A stretch of 64,000 nucleotides of DNA from Streptomyces coeruleorubidus. GTDB lineage: Bacteria; Actinomycetota; Actinomycetes; Streptomycetales; Streptomycetaceae. Below, one piece after another: positions 7,966 through 16,039 of the stretch. Each line of letters begins with the position of its first letter. The stretch's first letter is position 1. Under the pieces are notes generated by a model that saw only the letters and a program-made list of their open reading frames with translations, made no database searches and was not told the origin of the DNA. The stretch lies in contig NZ_CP023694.1 of assembly GCF_008705135.1 (NCBI RefSeq), forward strand, positions 372,001 through 436,000. Direction: 5' to 3'. Position numbers and translations under genes: made by a program.

Positions 7966-9639
7966 ATGGACCAGACCCAGCACCCCCGCACGACCACCAG
8001 TCCCGCCCTCACACCCCTGGCCGACCCGCTCGTCAACAAGGGCACCGCCTTCAGTCGGCAGGAGCGCGCCGAGCTCGGTCTCGACGGGCTGCTGCCGCCC
8101 GCCGTGGAGACCCTGGACGAGCAGGTCGCCCGCGCCTACGAGGCGTTCCACGGCTACGACAAGCCCCTCAACCGGCACATCTACCTGCGTCAGCTCCAGG
8201 ACACCAACGAGGTGCTCTTCTACCGTCTGGTCACCGAGTACCTGGAGGAACTGCTGCCCGTCGTCTACACGCCGACGGTGGGTGAGGCCTGCCAGCGTTT
8301 CAGCGAGATCTACCGGCGGCCGCGCGGGCTGTTCCTGACGTGGGAGGACCGGCACCGCTTCCGGGACATCTTGCGCAACCGCCCGCACCGCGACAAGGAC
8401 GTGGACGTCATCGTCGTCACCGACGGGCAGCGCATCCTCGGCCTGGGCGACCAGGGCGTCGGCGGGATGGGCATCCCGATCGGCAAGCTCAGCCTCTACA
8501 CGGCGATCGGTGGCATCCACCCCGCCCGCACCCTGCCGATCCTGCTGGACGTCGGCACGGACAACGAGGACCTGCTCGGCAACCCGCGCTACCTCGGCCG
8601 GCGCGCCCGCAGGCTGACCGGCGCCGATTACGACGAGATGATCGAGGCGTTCGTCTCGGCGGTGGAGGCGGAGCTGCCCGGCACGCTGCTCCAGTGGGAG
8701 GACTTCGCCACCGCCCACGCGTACCCGATCCTCGCCCGCTACCGGGACCGGCTGCTCACCTTCAACGACGACATCCAGGGCACGGCGGCCGTCACGCTCG
8801 GCGCCCTGTCCACCGCCGCGAACGTGTCCGGCACTCCGCTGTCCGAGCAGCGCCTGGTGATCCTGGGCGCGGGGTCGGCCGCCATCGGTGTCGCCGACAT
8901 GATCCGGACGGCCATGATCGAGGAGGGCCTGTCCGAGGACGAGGCCACGGCACGGTTCTGGATCCTCGACGTCGACGGCCTGCTGGTGCGCTCGCGCACG
9001 GAACTGACGCCGCAGCAGCGGATGTTCGCGCGCGACGACAGCGAGGTGAACGGCTGGGACGGCACCGGCCTCGCGGAGGTGGTGCGCCGTGTCGAGCCGA
9101 CGGCGCTCATCGGGCTGTCGACGGCTCATGGCGCGTTCACCGAGGAGATCGTGCGGCAGATGGGCTCGACCTGCGAACGGCCCGTCATCTTCCCGCTCTC
9201 CAACCCCACTTCCCACTCCGAGGCCGATCCGGCGGACCTCACCCTCTGGACCGACGGCCGGGCGCTGATCGCCACCGGCTCACCCTTCCCTCCTCTCACG
9301 GTGGACGGACACGAGGTGCCGGTGGCGCAGTCGAACAACGTGTACGTCTTCCCGGCCATGGGGCTCGCGGTGACGGCGAGCCGGGCCACGCGCGTCACCG
9401 ACCGCATGATGGTGGCCGCCGCCCGGGCCGTCGCCGAGTGCGCGGTACGGGCGGCGCACGGAGACGACGGCCCCGTACCGCTGCTGCCGCCCCTGAACGG
9501 GATGCGCGAGTCCGCTCGCGAGATCGCCCTGGCGGCGGCTCTCGCCGCCGTCGAGGACGGGGTCGCTCCGCGGGCGACGGAGGAGGAGCTGCGCAAGGCA
9601 GTGGCGCAGGCGCAGTGGACACCCCGTTACGAGGGCTGA
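7966..9639 (+). CDS. NAD-dependent malic enzyme
   Basis: It converts malate to pyruvate and CO2 while reducing NAD. The 557-residue length is that of the large SfcA/MaeA-type enzymes. The catalytic Tyr101 lies in YTPTVGEACQ, Lys174 in GMGIPIGK, and the metal ligands Glu245/Asp246 (QWEDFATAHA) and Asp269 (FNDDIQGTAA) are present. The NAD-binding loop ILGAGSAAIGVAD starts near residue 299. GGGAAGG lies about nine bases before the ATG. It is monocistronic and supplies pyruvate and reducing power from C4 acids, which may link it to the aspartate module at 36-40 kb. Confidence 0.93.
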   Translation: MDQTQHPRTTTSPALTPLADPLVNKGTAFSRQERAELGLDGLLPPAVETLDEQVARAYEAFHGYDKPLNRHIYLRQLQDTNEVLFYRLVTEYLEELLPVVYTPTVGEACQRFSEIYRRPRGLFLTWEDRHRFRDILRNRPHRDKDVDVIVVTDGQRILGLGDQGVGGMGIPIGKLSLYTAIGGIHPARTLPILLDVGTDNEDLLGNPRYLGRRARRLTGADYDEMIEAFVSAVEAELPGTLLQWEDFATAHAYPILARYRDRLLTFNDDIQGTAAVTLGALSTAANVSGTPLSEQRLVILGAGSAAIGVADMIRTAMIEEGLSEDEATARFWILDVDGLLVRSRTELTPQQRMFARDDSEVNGWDGTGLAEVVRRVEPTALIGLSTAHGAFTEEIVRQMGSTCERPVIFPLSNPTSHSEADPADLTLWTDGRALIATGSPFPPLTVDGHEVPVAQSNNVYVFPAMGLAVTASRATRVTDRMMVAAARAVAECAVRAAHGDDGPVPLLPPLNGMRESAREIALAAALAAVEDGVAPRATEEELRKAVAQAQWTPRYEG

Positions 9640-9714
9640 GCACCGCCACGTGCGCCGGCTCGGAGGGTCGTACTGTCTGAGGCACGACGGTCGACCCGCG
9701 GAGGCATCGGCAGC

Positions 9715-10629
9715 ATGGACCAGGGACAGCCCCTCACCGACGGCGCGCTGAACGCGGCGGCGGACGCCTTCGAGCGCCTGCGTCCCCGGCTGTTCGGTAT
9801 CGCCTACCGCGTTCTGGGCAGTGTGTCCGAGGCCGAGGACGTGGTGCAGGACGTGTGGCTGCGCTGGCAGGGCGCCGACCGTGGCGCCGTGCTGGATCAC
9901 GGGGCGTTCCTGGCGAAGATCACCACACGTCTGGCGATCAACGTGGCCCAGTCGGCGCGGGTCCGCCGCGAGGCGTATGTGGGGCCCTGGCTGCCGGAGC
10001 CGGTGGACACCAGTGTGGATCCGCAGGTCGGCGCGGAACGGGGCGAGGCGCTGGAGCTGGCCGTGCTGCTGGTCCTGGAGCGGCTGAACCCCGTGGAGCG
10101 GGCTGCCTATGTGCTGCGGGAGGCGTTCGACTACGCGTACGACGAGATCGCGGGCATGCTCCAGTTGAGCCAGGCCAATACGCGCCAGATCGTCAGCCGG
10201 GCCCGCAAGCGTCTGTCCGCCGAGCGCCGTGAACCGGTCGACTCGGCACAGCACCGGCGCTTGCTGGAAGCCTTCGTCGCCGCCGCACGGCACGGTGATG
10301 TCGCGGCGTTGGAGAGCGTGCTGTCGGCCGACGTCGTCGCCTACGCGGACGGCAACGGCATGCGCGGCGTGGCACGGCTGGAGATCGTGGGGCCCGAGCG
10401 CGTGGCCAGGGTCACCGCCTTCGCCCGGAAGTTCTTCCCCGGGGCCGAGTACGGCATCGTCGAGGCCAACGGACGGCCCAGCCTGCTGCTCGCCCGGGAC
10501 GGGGCCGCCGTCGCCCTGGTGAGCGCCACCGTGGGACCGGCCGGCATCGACGGGCTCTACTGGGTCCTGGCGCCGGACAAGCTGAGGGCGTACGAGCGGT
10601 CGGCGCGCAGGCTCACCGACCGCCCGTAG
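9715..10629 (+). CDS. ECF41-type RNA polymerase sigma factor with SnoaL-like domain
   Basis: A 304-residue extracytoplasmic-function sigma factor. Region 2 spans residues about 20-90 (FGIAYRVLGSVSEAEDVVQD) and region 4 about 115-170 (YDEIAGMLQLSQANTRQIV). A YVGPWLPEP segment links them. The C-terminal 125 residues form a SnoaL-like domain, the hallmark of the ECF41 group, where it tunes activity in place of an anti-sigma factor. DGNGM at 212-216 sits where ECF41 proteins have a DGGGK-like motif. It converges on an NAD(P)-binding protein that has a fitting promoter. Confidence 0.88.
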   Translation: MDQGQPLTDGALNAAADAFERLRPRLFGIAYRVLGSVSEAEDVVQDVWLRWQGADRGAVLDHGAFLAKITTRLAINVAQSARVRREAYVGPWLPEPVDTSVDPQVGAERGEALELAVLLVLERLNPVERAAYVLREAFDYAYDEIAGMLQLSQANTRQIVSRARKRLSAERREPVDSAQHRRLLEAFVAAARHGDVAALESVLSADVVAYADGNGMRGVARLEIVGPERVARVTAFARKFFPGAEYGIVEANGRPSLLLARDGAAVALVSATVGPAGIDGLYWVLAPDKLRAYERSARRLTDRP

Positions 10630-10646
10630 CGGACGACGGACGGCGG

Positions 10647-11384
10647 TCAGTTCCGCTTGACCCACTCCTCGTAGCGGGTGGACGCGAGGTGCGCGGTGCC
10701 GTCGCCGGTGAGTACGTCGGGCATGCCGGCGAACAGGCCGGCGGTCTCGTCGGTGACGACGGTGCGGCCGTCCGGCTTCGCCGCGAGGGTGAGTTCACCG
10801 AGCCGGTCGAGCCGGTGCACTTCGGGTCCCGCGATGTTCCTGATGCCGTTCGACGGTTCGCCCTGGGCGGCCTCGGCGACGGCCGCCGCCACATCGGCTG
10901 AGGCGATCGGCCGCAGCCGCGTGGACGGCAGCCGCACCTCACCGGCCTGGGTGGACATGTTCATCACCGGGGCGACGAACTCGAAGAACTGGGTGGCGCG
11001 CACGATGCTGTAGGGCACGCCGCTGCCGCGCACGGCGTTCTCCTGGGCGACCTTGGCCTCGTAGTAGCCGTAGCCGGGCACCTGGTCGACGCCGACGATG
11101 GAGAGCGCGACATGGTGGCGGACGCCCGCCTCCTTCTCGGCCGCGAACAGGTTCCGTGCCGAGCGGGTGAAGAAGTCCAGCGCCGGCTCGGTGTCGAAGG
11201 ACGGCGAGTTGGACACGTCCACGACCACGTCAGCGCCCTTGAGTGCTTCGGTCAGTCCCTCGCCGGTGAGGGTGTCGACCCCCGTGGAGGGAGCGGCGGC
11301 CACGGCGTCGTGCCCCTGGTCGCGCAGCAGCGCGACCACCTGCGAGCCGATGAGTCCGGTACCGCCGACGACCACGATCTTCAT
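10647..11384 (-). CDS. NAD(P)-binding (NmrA/atypical SDR) protein, likely ECF41 target
   Basis: The 245-residue protein starts MKIVVVGGTGLIGSQVV, a Rossmann GxxGxxG, and resembles NmrA-type NAD(P)H-binding sugar-nucleotide epimerase-like proteins. The ATG at 11384 has GGAG eight bases upstream. An upstream in-frame start at 11417 is unlikely because the ECF41-type -10 element lies at 11424-11427, so transcription should begin near there. Such oxidoreductase/epimerase-like partners are commonly encoded beside ECF41 sigma genes. The substrate is unknown. Confidence 0.85.
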   Translation of the reverse strand: MKIVVVGGTGLIGSQVVALLRDQGHDAVAAAPSTGVDTLTGEGLTEALKGADVVVDVSNSPSFDTEPALDFFTRSARNLFAAEKEAGVRHHVALSIVGVDQVPGYGYYEAKVAQENAVRGSGVPYSIVRATQFFEFVAPVMNMSTQAGEVRLPSTRLRPIASADVAAAVAEAAQGEPSNGIRNIAGPEVHRLDRLGELTLAAKPDGRTVVTDETAGLFAGMPDVLTGDGTAHLASTRYEEWVKRN

Positions 11385-11423
11385 CACTGTCTCCGTTTCA
11401 CTGAGGGGTTGACTCACCAGAGA

Positions 11424-11450
11424 GACAGGGCTGGGCCCGGATCTGTGACA
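11424..11450 (-). promoter_or_regulatory. ECF41-type promoter of the NAD(P)-binding protein gene
   Basis: On the minus strand TGTCACA (11450-11444) is followed by exactly 16 bases and TGTC (11427-11424). This matches the known ECF41 promoter pattern TGTCACA-N16-CGTC with one change. It lies about 40 bases before the ATG at 11384. Confidence 0.7.
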
Positions 11451-11518
11451 GCCACCCAGGCCTGCGAGCCCTCTTCCCCGCGTGAAGCCGGCGTGACATG
11501 CTCATGTAACCCACCACC

Positions 11519-11531
11519 TGAACGTTGTTCA
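11519..11531 (+). promoter_or_regulatory. Inverted repeat upstream of the lyase gene
   Basis: TGAAC-GTT-GTTCA is a short palindrome 28 bases before the lyase ATG. A similar TGAAC-GG-GTTCA lies at 14117-14128, upstream of the GH88 gene. The arms are only five bases, so this is a weak candidate operator. Confidence 0.3.
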
Positions 11532-11558
11532 CAGTCATGAACTCCAAGGGAGTGGATC

Positions 11559-12836
11559 ATGAGGGCAAGATCTCGATTAGGCGTTCTGCTGATGGTTTTC
11601 GCCGCGCTCGTCACGGGAGCCGTCCCCGCCGCCTCGGCCCGGGCTGAGGCCGAGCACACGTACCGCATCCCGCACACCGCCGTCATGGACGGCGCCCGTC
11701 TGCACCGGACCAAGATCCGGCTGGAACACGGGGATCCCCGACTCCGGCGCGCCGTCGAGGTGTTGCGGGGACGTGCCGACAGATGGCTGCACCAGGGGCC
11801 GTGGACCGTGGTGGACAAACCCCGGGCCGCCCCCAGCGGAGACCTCCACGACTACCTCAGTCAGGCTCCGTACTGGTGGCCCACCAAGACCCCGGCTCCG
11901 GACAATCCGTGGGGCTGCCCGTACGTGCAACGCGACGGCGAGCGCAATCCCGAGGTCGACTCCGGCACCGACCGGCAGGACGTCGAGAAGACCTTCGACT
12001 CCGCCTACGACCTCTCCCTCGCCTGGTACTACACCGGCGACGCGCGGTACGCCGAGAAGGCCGGGCAGGTGCTGCGCACCTGGTTCCTCGATCCGGCCAC
12101 GAGGATGAACCCGAACCTGAACCACGCGCAGTTCATCCCGTGCAAGTACGACGGTCGCGCCATCGGCATCATCGACTTCTCTCAGTCCTACACCAGCGTC
12201 CTCGACGCGCTCGCCCTCCTGGCGAGCGGCGCCCCGGGCTGGACCGCGAAGGACCGCAGGGGCATGGCCCACTGGAACACCGCCTTCCTCGACTGGCTCA
12301 GGAACAGCGACTTCGGCAAGCAGGAGGCCGCCGCCACCAACAACCACGGCACCTTCTACGACCTGCTGGTCGCCGGCCTCGCCTACGCGACCGGCGACCG
12401 GGAACTGGCCCGCCGAACGGTCCTCGACGCCCGGCACAAGCGCATCGCACCGCAGATCGCGGCCGACGGCAGCCAGCCCCAGGAGCTGACCCGGACCAGG
12501 AGCTGGCACTACTCGACGTTCACGCTGGTCGCCCATGCGCGGCTGGCGGCGATCGGCCGGAATGCCGGCGTGGATCTATGGGCCCACCAAGGGCCGGAGG
12601 GGGAGAGCCTGTTCAAGGCGGTCGGCTACCTCCTGCCCGCCGCGACGGGAGCCGCCGCCTGGCCGCATCCGGAGCTTCAGTTCCGCCGGTACGCGGCGAC
12701 CGACGTCGTGCACGCGGCGGCCGATGCCGGGGACAGGCGGGCGCAGCGGGCCGTCCGGTCGCTGGAGGAGCCGCCGGGCGGGGACTTGTGGGTCCTGCGC
12801 CCGGCGGCGGAACAACTGGACTCCATCGCGGGCTGA
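11559..12836 (+). CDS. Secreted alginate-lyase-family polysaccharide lyase (PL5/PL38-like)
   Basis: A 425-residue protein with an N-terminal signal peptide (about residues 1-30, ending AASARA). The alpha/alpha-barrel region has hallmarks of the alginate lyase superfamily: YWWP near residue 109, TNNHGTFYD near 263-271 and the WHYSTFTL segment near 317. It should cleave a uronic-acid polysaccharide by beta-elimination; alginate, glucuronan or another uronate chain cannot be told apart here. The GH88 gene next door would process the unsaturated products. Codon 7 is a TTA (11577-11579), so translation may need the bldA tRNA. Confidence 0.82.
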   Translation: MRARSRLGVLLMVFAALVTGAVPAASARAEAEHTYRIPHTAVMDGARLHRTKIRLEHGDPRLRRAVEVLRGRADRWLHQGPWTVVDKPRAAPSGDLHDYLSQAPYWWPTKTPAPDNPWGCPYVQRDGERNPEVDSGTDRQDVEKTFDSAYDLSLAWYYTGDARYAEKAGQVLRTWFLDPATRMNPNLNHAQFIPCKYDGRAIGIIDFSQSYTSVLDALALLASGAPGWTAKDRRGMAHWNTAFLDWLRNSDFGKQEAAATNNHGTFYDLLVAGLAYATGDRELARRTVLDARHKRIAPQIAADGSQPQELTRTRSWHYSTFTLVAHARLAAIGRNAGVDLWAHQGPEGESLFKAVGYLLPAATGAAAWPHPELQFRRYAATDVVHAAADAGDRRAQRAVRSLEEPPGGDLWVLRPAAEQLDSIAG

Positions 12837-12852
12837 GCGGCGCTCCGGCCGG

Positions 12853-14085
12853 TCAGACCGTGGAGAGGTCGATCGCCCGGTCCACGTCCTGCGGCCGAAG
12901 CACCCGCAGGATGCCTTCCAGCAGGTAGTAGTCGGCGTACGGGAGGGAGATCTCGATGCCGTCCTCGGCCGGGCGGTTGCGGGTGCAGCGGGCCACCACC
13001 GCTTCCGCCCGGGCCGAGTTCTTCGTCAGGCAGGTCTGGGCCAGTGCGGTGAGCAGCCGGAGCGCCACGTCTCGGTAGGCCTGTCTGCCGGTGGCGGCGG
13101 ACAGGTCGAGCAGCCCGCAGGCGGTGATCGCTCCGGCCGACGCGTCCTTGATGTCGTGGGGCTGCTGCGGCGCGCGGTAGTCCCACACCGGGACGTGGTC
13201 CGGGGTCAGTGCTCCGACCGCGTAGTCCGCGAGTCTGCGGGCGGTGCTCAGGAAGTCCCGGTTCCCGGTCCTCCGGTACATGGTGGTGAAGCCGTACAGT
13301 CCCCACGCCTGACCGCGCGACCAGCAGGACGTGGGGCTGTACCCCTGCACGGTGTTCGGGCCGAGGGGCGCGCCGCTGTCCGGGTCGAAGTCGTAGACGT
13401 GCGGCGTCGATCCGTCCGGGCGGGGAAAGACCCGCCGGGTGGTCTCCGCGTGTTCCACGGCGATGTCCAGGTACGTGTCGTCCCCGGTCTGCCGACTCGC
13501 GAACGCCAGCAGGTCGAGGTTCATCATCGTGTCGATGATGACGCGGCCGGCGTTCTTCGGATCGTTCAGCGCGCCCCACGCCCTGATGAAGCGCCCGCGC
13601 GGGTTGTACCGCTGGATGAGGGAGTCGGCCGCCCGCAGGGCGCCCGTCCGCCAGGCTTCGTCGCCGGTCAGCCGCCAGGCGGTGACCCAGGACGGGTAGA
13701 AGAGGAAGCCGAGGTCGTGCGTGCCGGTGTCGTGCTGGCGAGGGGCCAGCTTCCGTGCCGAGACCAGGGCCTGTGTGCGGAAGGCCTCTTCCTCGCTGTA
13801 GAGCCATGCCATCCACAGCGTGCCCGGCCAGAATCCGCCGACCCAGTCGCCGTTCTGGGAGTAGACCCACTTCTCGAACTTGGTGCCGACGGGGAAGGCG
13901 GTCACGTTCGGTGCGACGGCGGCGACCTTCTCGACGGCGTAGTCGACCGCCGCGCGGAGTTTGCGCAGGGTGGGTGCCGGGGTGGGGCCGGCGGTCGTGT
14001 CCGCGGCCGCGGCAGGTGCCGCGGAAGCGCATATCGCTGCGGCGCCTGCCGCTGTGGCCAGCACGGTACGCCGGGAAACACTCAT
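12853..14085 (-). CDS. GH88 unsaturated glucuronyl hydrolase, Tat-exported
   Basis: It removes the 4,5-unsaturated uronic acid left by lyases. The ATG at 14085 follows GGAGGG. A Tat signal (SRRTVLATAAG) covers the first 30 residues. Typical GH88 barrel segments are WVGGFWPGTLWMAW near residue 80, GTHDLGFLFYPSW near 120 and SCWSRGQAWGLYG near 245. At 410 residues it has the family length. It ends 17 bases from the convergent lyase gene and is the last gene of an operon with GH97 and GH95 genes, so the three probably act on one acidic polysaccharide outside the cell. Confidence 0.88.
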   Translation of the reverse strand: MSVSRRTVLATAAGAAAICASAAPAAAADTTAGPTPAPTLRKLRAAVDYAVEKVAAVAPNVTAFPVGTKFEKWVYSQNGDWVGGFWPGTLWMAWLYSEEEAFRTQALVSARKLAPRQHDTGTHDLGFLFYPSWVTAWRLTGDEAWRTGALRAADSLIQRYNPRGRFIRAWGALNDPKNAGRVIIDTMMNLDLLAFASRQTGDDTYLDIAVEHAETTRRVFPRPDGSTPHVYDFDPDSGAPLGPNTVQGYSPTSCWSRGQAWGLYGFTTMYRRTGNRDFLSTARRLADYAVGALTPDHVPVWDYRAPQQPHDIKDASAGAITACGLLDLSAATGRQAYRDVALRLLTALAQTCLTKNSARAEAVVARCTRNRPAEDGIEISLPYADYYLLEGILRVLRPQDVDRAIDLSTV

Positions 14086-14125
14086 GCTGATCCCTCCAAC
14101 TCGGTATTCACGCAGGTGAACGGGT

Positions 14126-16015
14126 TCAGCGGTGGCAGGTGGTGACACCCGGACGCCAGGGACAGGCGATCCCGGCGAAGCCGCCGTTCGCGATCACGTC
14201 CACGGCGAACGTGTCGCCGCCGCGCAGCACCTGTCGGTTCCTGACGAGCCCGTCGGCACCGTCCTGGATCGTTTCGACCAGCCACTTCCCCGAGCCGATG
14301 GTCAGCGGTACCTCGGCCTTGCGGGCGGGCCCGGCGTACACCCCTCCCAGGAACCAGCGGTCGCCGCTGCGGCGGGCGAGCACGGCTTCGCCGCCCGGCC
14401 GGCCGGCGAGCAGCCGGGTGTCGTCCCACGCGGCGGGGACCTGGTCGAAGTAGTCCCGGGCGAGCGGCCGGGCGTCGTACGACTCGGGGGTGCCCGCGAA
14501 CATCTGGAGACCCGACTCGTAGGCGACGGTGAGCCCGACCTCGGCCGCGTCGGAGTTGGGGCGCAGGCCGACGCGCTGGAACGCGCCGGGGGTGAAGTCC
14601 ATGGAACCGATGACATTGCGGGTGAAGGGCAGGGTGGTGAGGTGGGCGGCGGTGTTGGTCCGCTTCTCCTCGCCGGCGACGCCCTCCAGGGTCATGACGT
14701 GGGGCCAGGTGCGCTGCATGCCCTTGGGGATGGTCGAGCCGTGGAAGTTCACCATGAGGTGGTGGGCGGCCGTCTCCCTCAGGACGGCGTCGTACCACTG
14801 GAGCGTGGTCTGCGCCTCGGAGTCCATGAAGTCGATCTTGACTCCCTTGACGCCCCACCGCTCCAGCGTGGGCAGCCACTGTGCGCGTTCCTCGGGTGTG
14901 TCGAGGTCGCGCTGGTGGATCCAGACGATGATCCCGACACCCTTGGCGCGGGCGTGGTCGACGAGCTCCGGCATCCAGCTGTTGGTCTGCCAGTCCGGGT
15001 CCGTGACGTCCCACTCGTCGGCCTTGAAGTACCAGCCCGCGTCGACGGCCTCGTAGGGCCAGTTCCGCTCGGCGGCGTAGTCGACGTAGGCCTTCTGCGC
15101 GGCGAGGCTCTGCCCGGCCGGGCGGCCACCGGCGAGCCAGGTCCACAGCACGGTCCCGGGCCTGATCCAGGACGGGTCGGCGACCTTGGAGGCGGGAGCG
15201 AGGTCGTCGGTGAAGGTCGACCGGGTGACGGTGGCCAGGTCGCCGGTGACCATGGCGCGCCAGGGGGTGGCCAGGGGGCCGTCGGTCTTCACCCGGTCGT
15301 CGGCCAGCTCGACGCGGTAGGTGCCGGTGCCCTTGTCGTGGGCGAGGCGGGCGCCGGAGTAGGCGCCGGTGAGGTCGGACTCGGCGAGCAGGGTGTACCC
15401 GCCGTCGGTCGCGAACAGCGCCTGGGGCGAGTACGCGCCGGTGGGGGCCGTGGCGGCGGTGTACTCGGTGAACTGGCCCTCGTTGTCGGGCCGGTAGGTG
15501 CCCAGCCACGCGCCGGCGTCGGGTGGCAGGTTGAAGGCGGAGGTCTCGCCGAGCACGTCGCCGTGTCCGGCGGGCAGGACGTAGCGGTAGGCGACGCCGT
15601 CGGCGGCGGCGCGGACCAGCAGGTCGAGCCGGGCGCCGGCGGGGGTGGCGAAGGACAGGCGGGTCTCGTTCATGCGGACCCGGCGGTCCAGCCGCTTGCC
15701 CGACCTGGTGCGGTAGCGCTCCTCGACCGTCCGGTTCTTGCCGCGGAGGAAGCGCAGGTCCTTGGAGAAGTCGGCCCGTTCGGTGACGATGCCGACGGGC
15801 GACGGCTCGATGACCGTACGGTCGCCACGGGTCACCGACAGGCTGAGTGTGCCGGTGGTGTCGTCCAGGGCTATCCGTGCGCGGGGTGCGTTCGCGGCGA
15901 CGGTCACCGTCCAGGCGTGCTCCCGCTGCTCGGCCCCGGCGGGAGCGGTGGTGAGGAGGGTGGCCGCCAGTGCGGTGCACAGCGCGGCGACCACGGTTCT
16001 GATCGGAACAGCCAT
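14126..16015 (-). CDS. Secreted GH97 alpha-glycosidase
   Basis: A 629-residue protein with a Sec-type signal (residues 1-28, ending APAGA) and GGAGG five bases before the ATG. It has the three-part GH97 layout: an N-terminal beta-sandwich, a barrel beginning around LWTWLAGGRPAGQ with YEAVDAGWYF and VKIDFMDSEAQ, and a small C-terminal sheet domain. GH97 members are alpha-glucosidases or alpha-galactosidases; the WMDSE-type aspartate region could suit a retaining alpha-galactosidase, but I cannot decide. It starts 24 bases after the GH95 stop in the same operon. Confidence 0.85.
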   Translation of the reverse strand: MAVPIRTVVAALCTALAATLLTTAPAGAEQREHAWTVTVAANAPRARIALDDTTGTLSLSVTRGDRTVIEPSPVGIVTERADFSKDLRFLRGKNRTVEERYRTRSGKRLDRRVRMNETRLSFATPAGARLDLLVRAAADGVAYRYVLPAGHGDVLGETSAFNLPPDAGAWLGTYRPDNEGQFTEYTAATAPTGAYSPQALFATDGGYTLLAESDLTGAYSGARLAHDKGTGTYRVELADDRVKTDGPLATPWRAMVTGDLATVTRSTFTDDLAPASKVADPSWIRPGTVLWTWLAGGRPAGQSLAAQKAYVDYAAERNWPYEAVDAGWYFKADEWDVTDPDWQTNSWMPELVDHARAKGVGIIVWIHQRDLDTPEERAQWLPTLERWGVKGVKIDFMDSEAQTTLQWYDAVLRETAAHHLMVNFHGSTIPKGMQRTWPHVMTLEGVAGEEKRTNTAAHLTTLPFTRNVIGSMDFTPGAFQRVGLRPNSDAAEVGLTVAYESGLQMFAGTPESYDARPLARDYFDQVPAAWDDTRLLAGRPGGEAVLARRSGDRWFLGGVYAGPARKAEVPLTIGSGKWLVETIQDGADGLVRNRQVLRGGDTFAVDVIANGGFAGIACPWRPGVTTCHR

Positions 16016-16039
16016 GTGAACCTCCGAGGTGTGCGGTGA

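Noticed and set aside
14117..14128. TGAAC-GG-GTTCA before GH88 as part of a lyase/GH88 regulon
   Set aside because: Arms are only five bases, the site overlaps the GH97 coding end, and spacing differs from the copy at 11519; kept only as a weak note.
14132..16039. 635-codon plus-strand frame opposite the GH97 gene
   Set aside because: Antisense shadow of a motif-bearing gene; no start context and repetitive Gly/Val composition.
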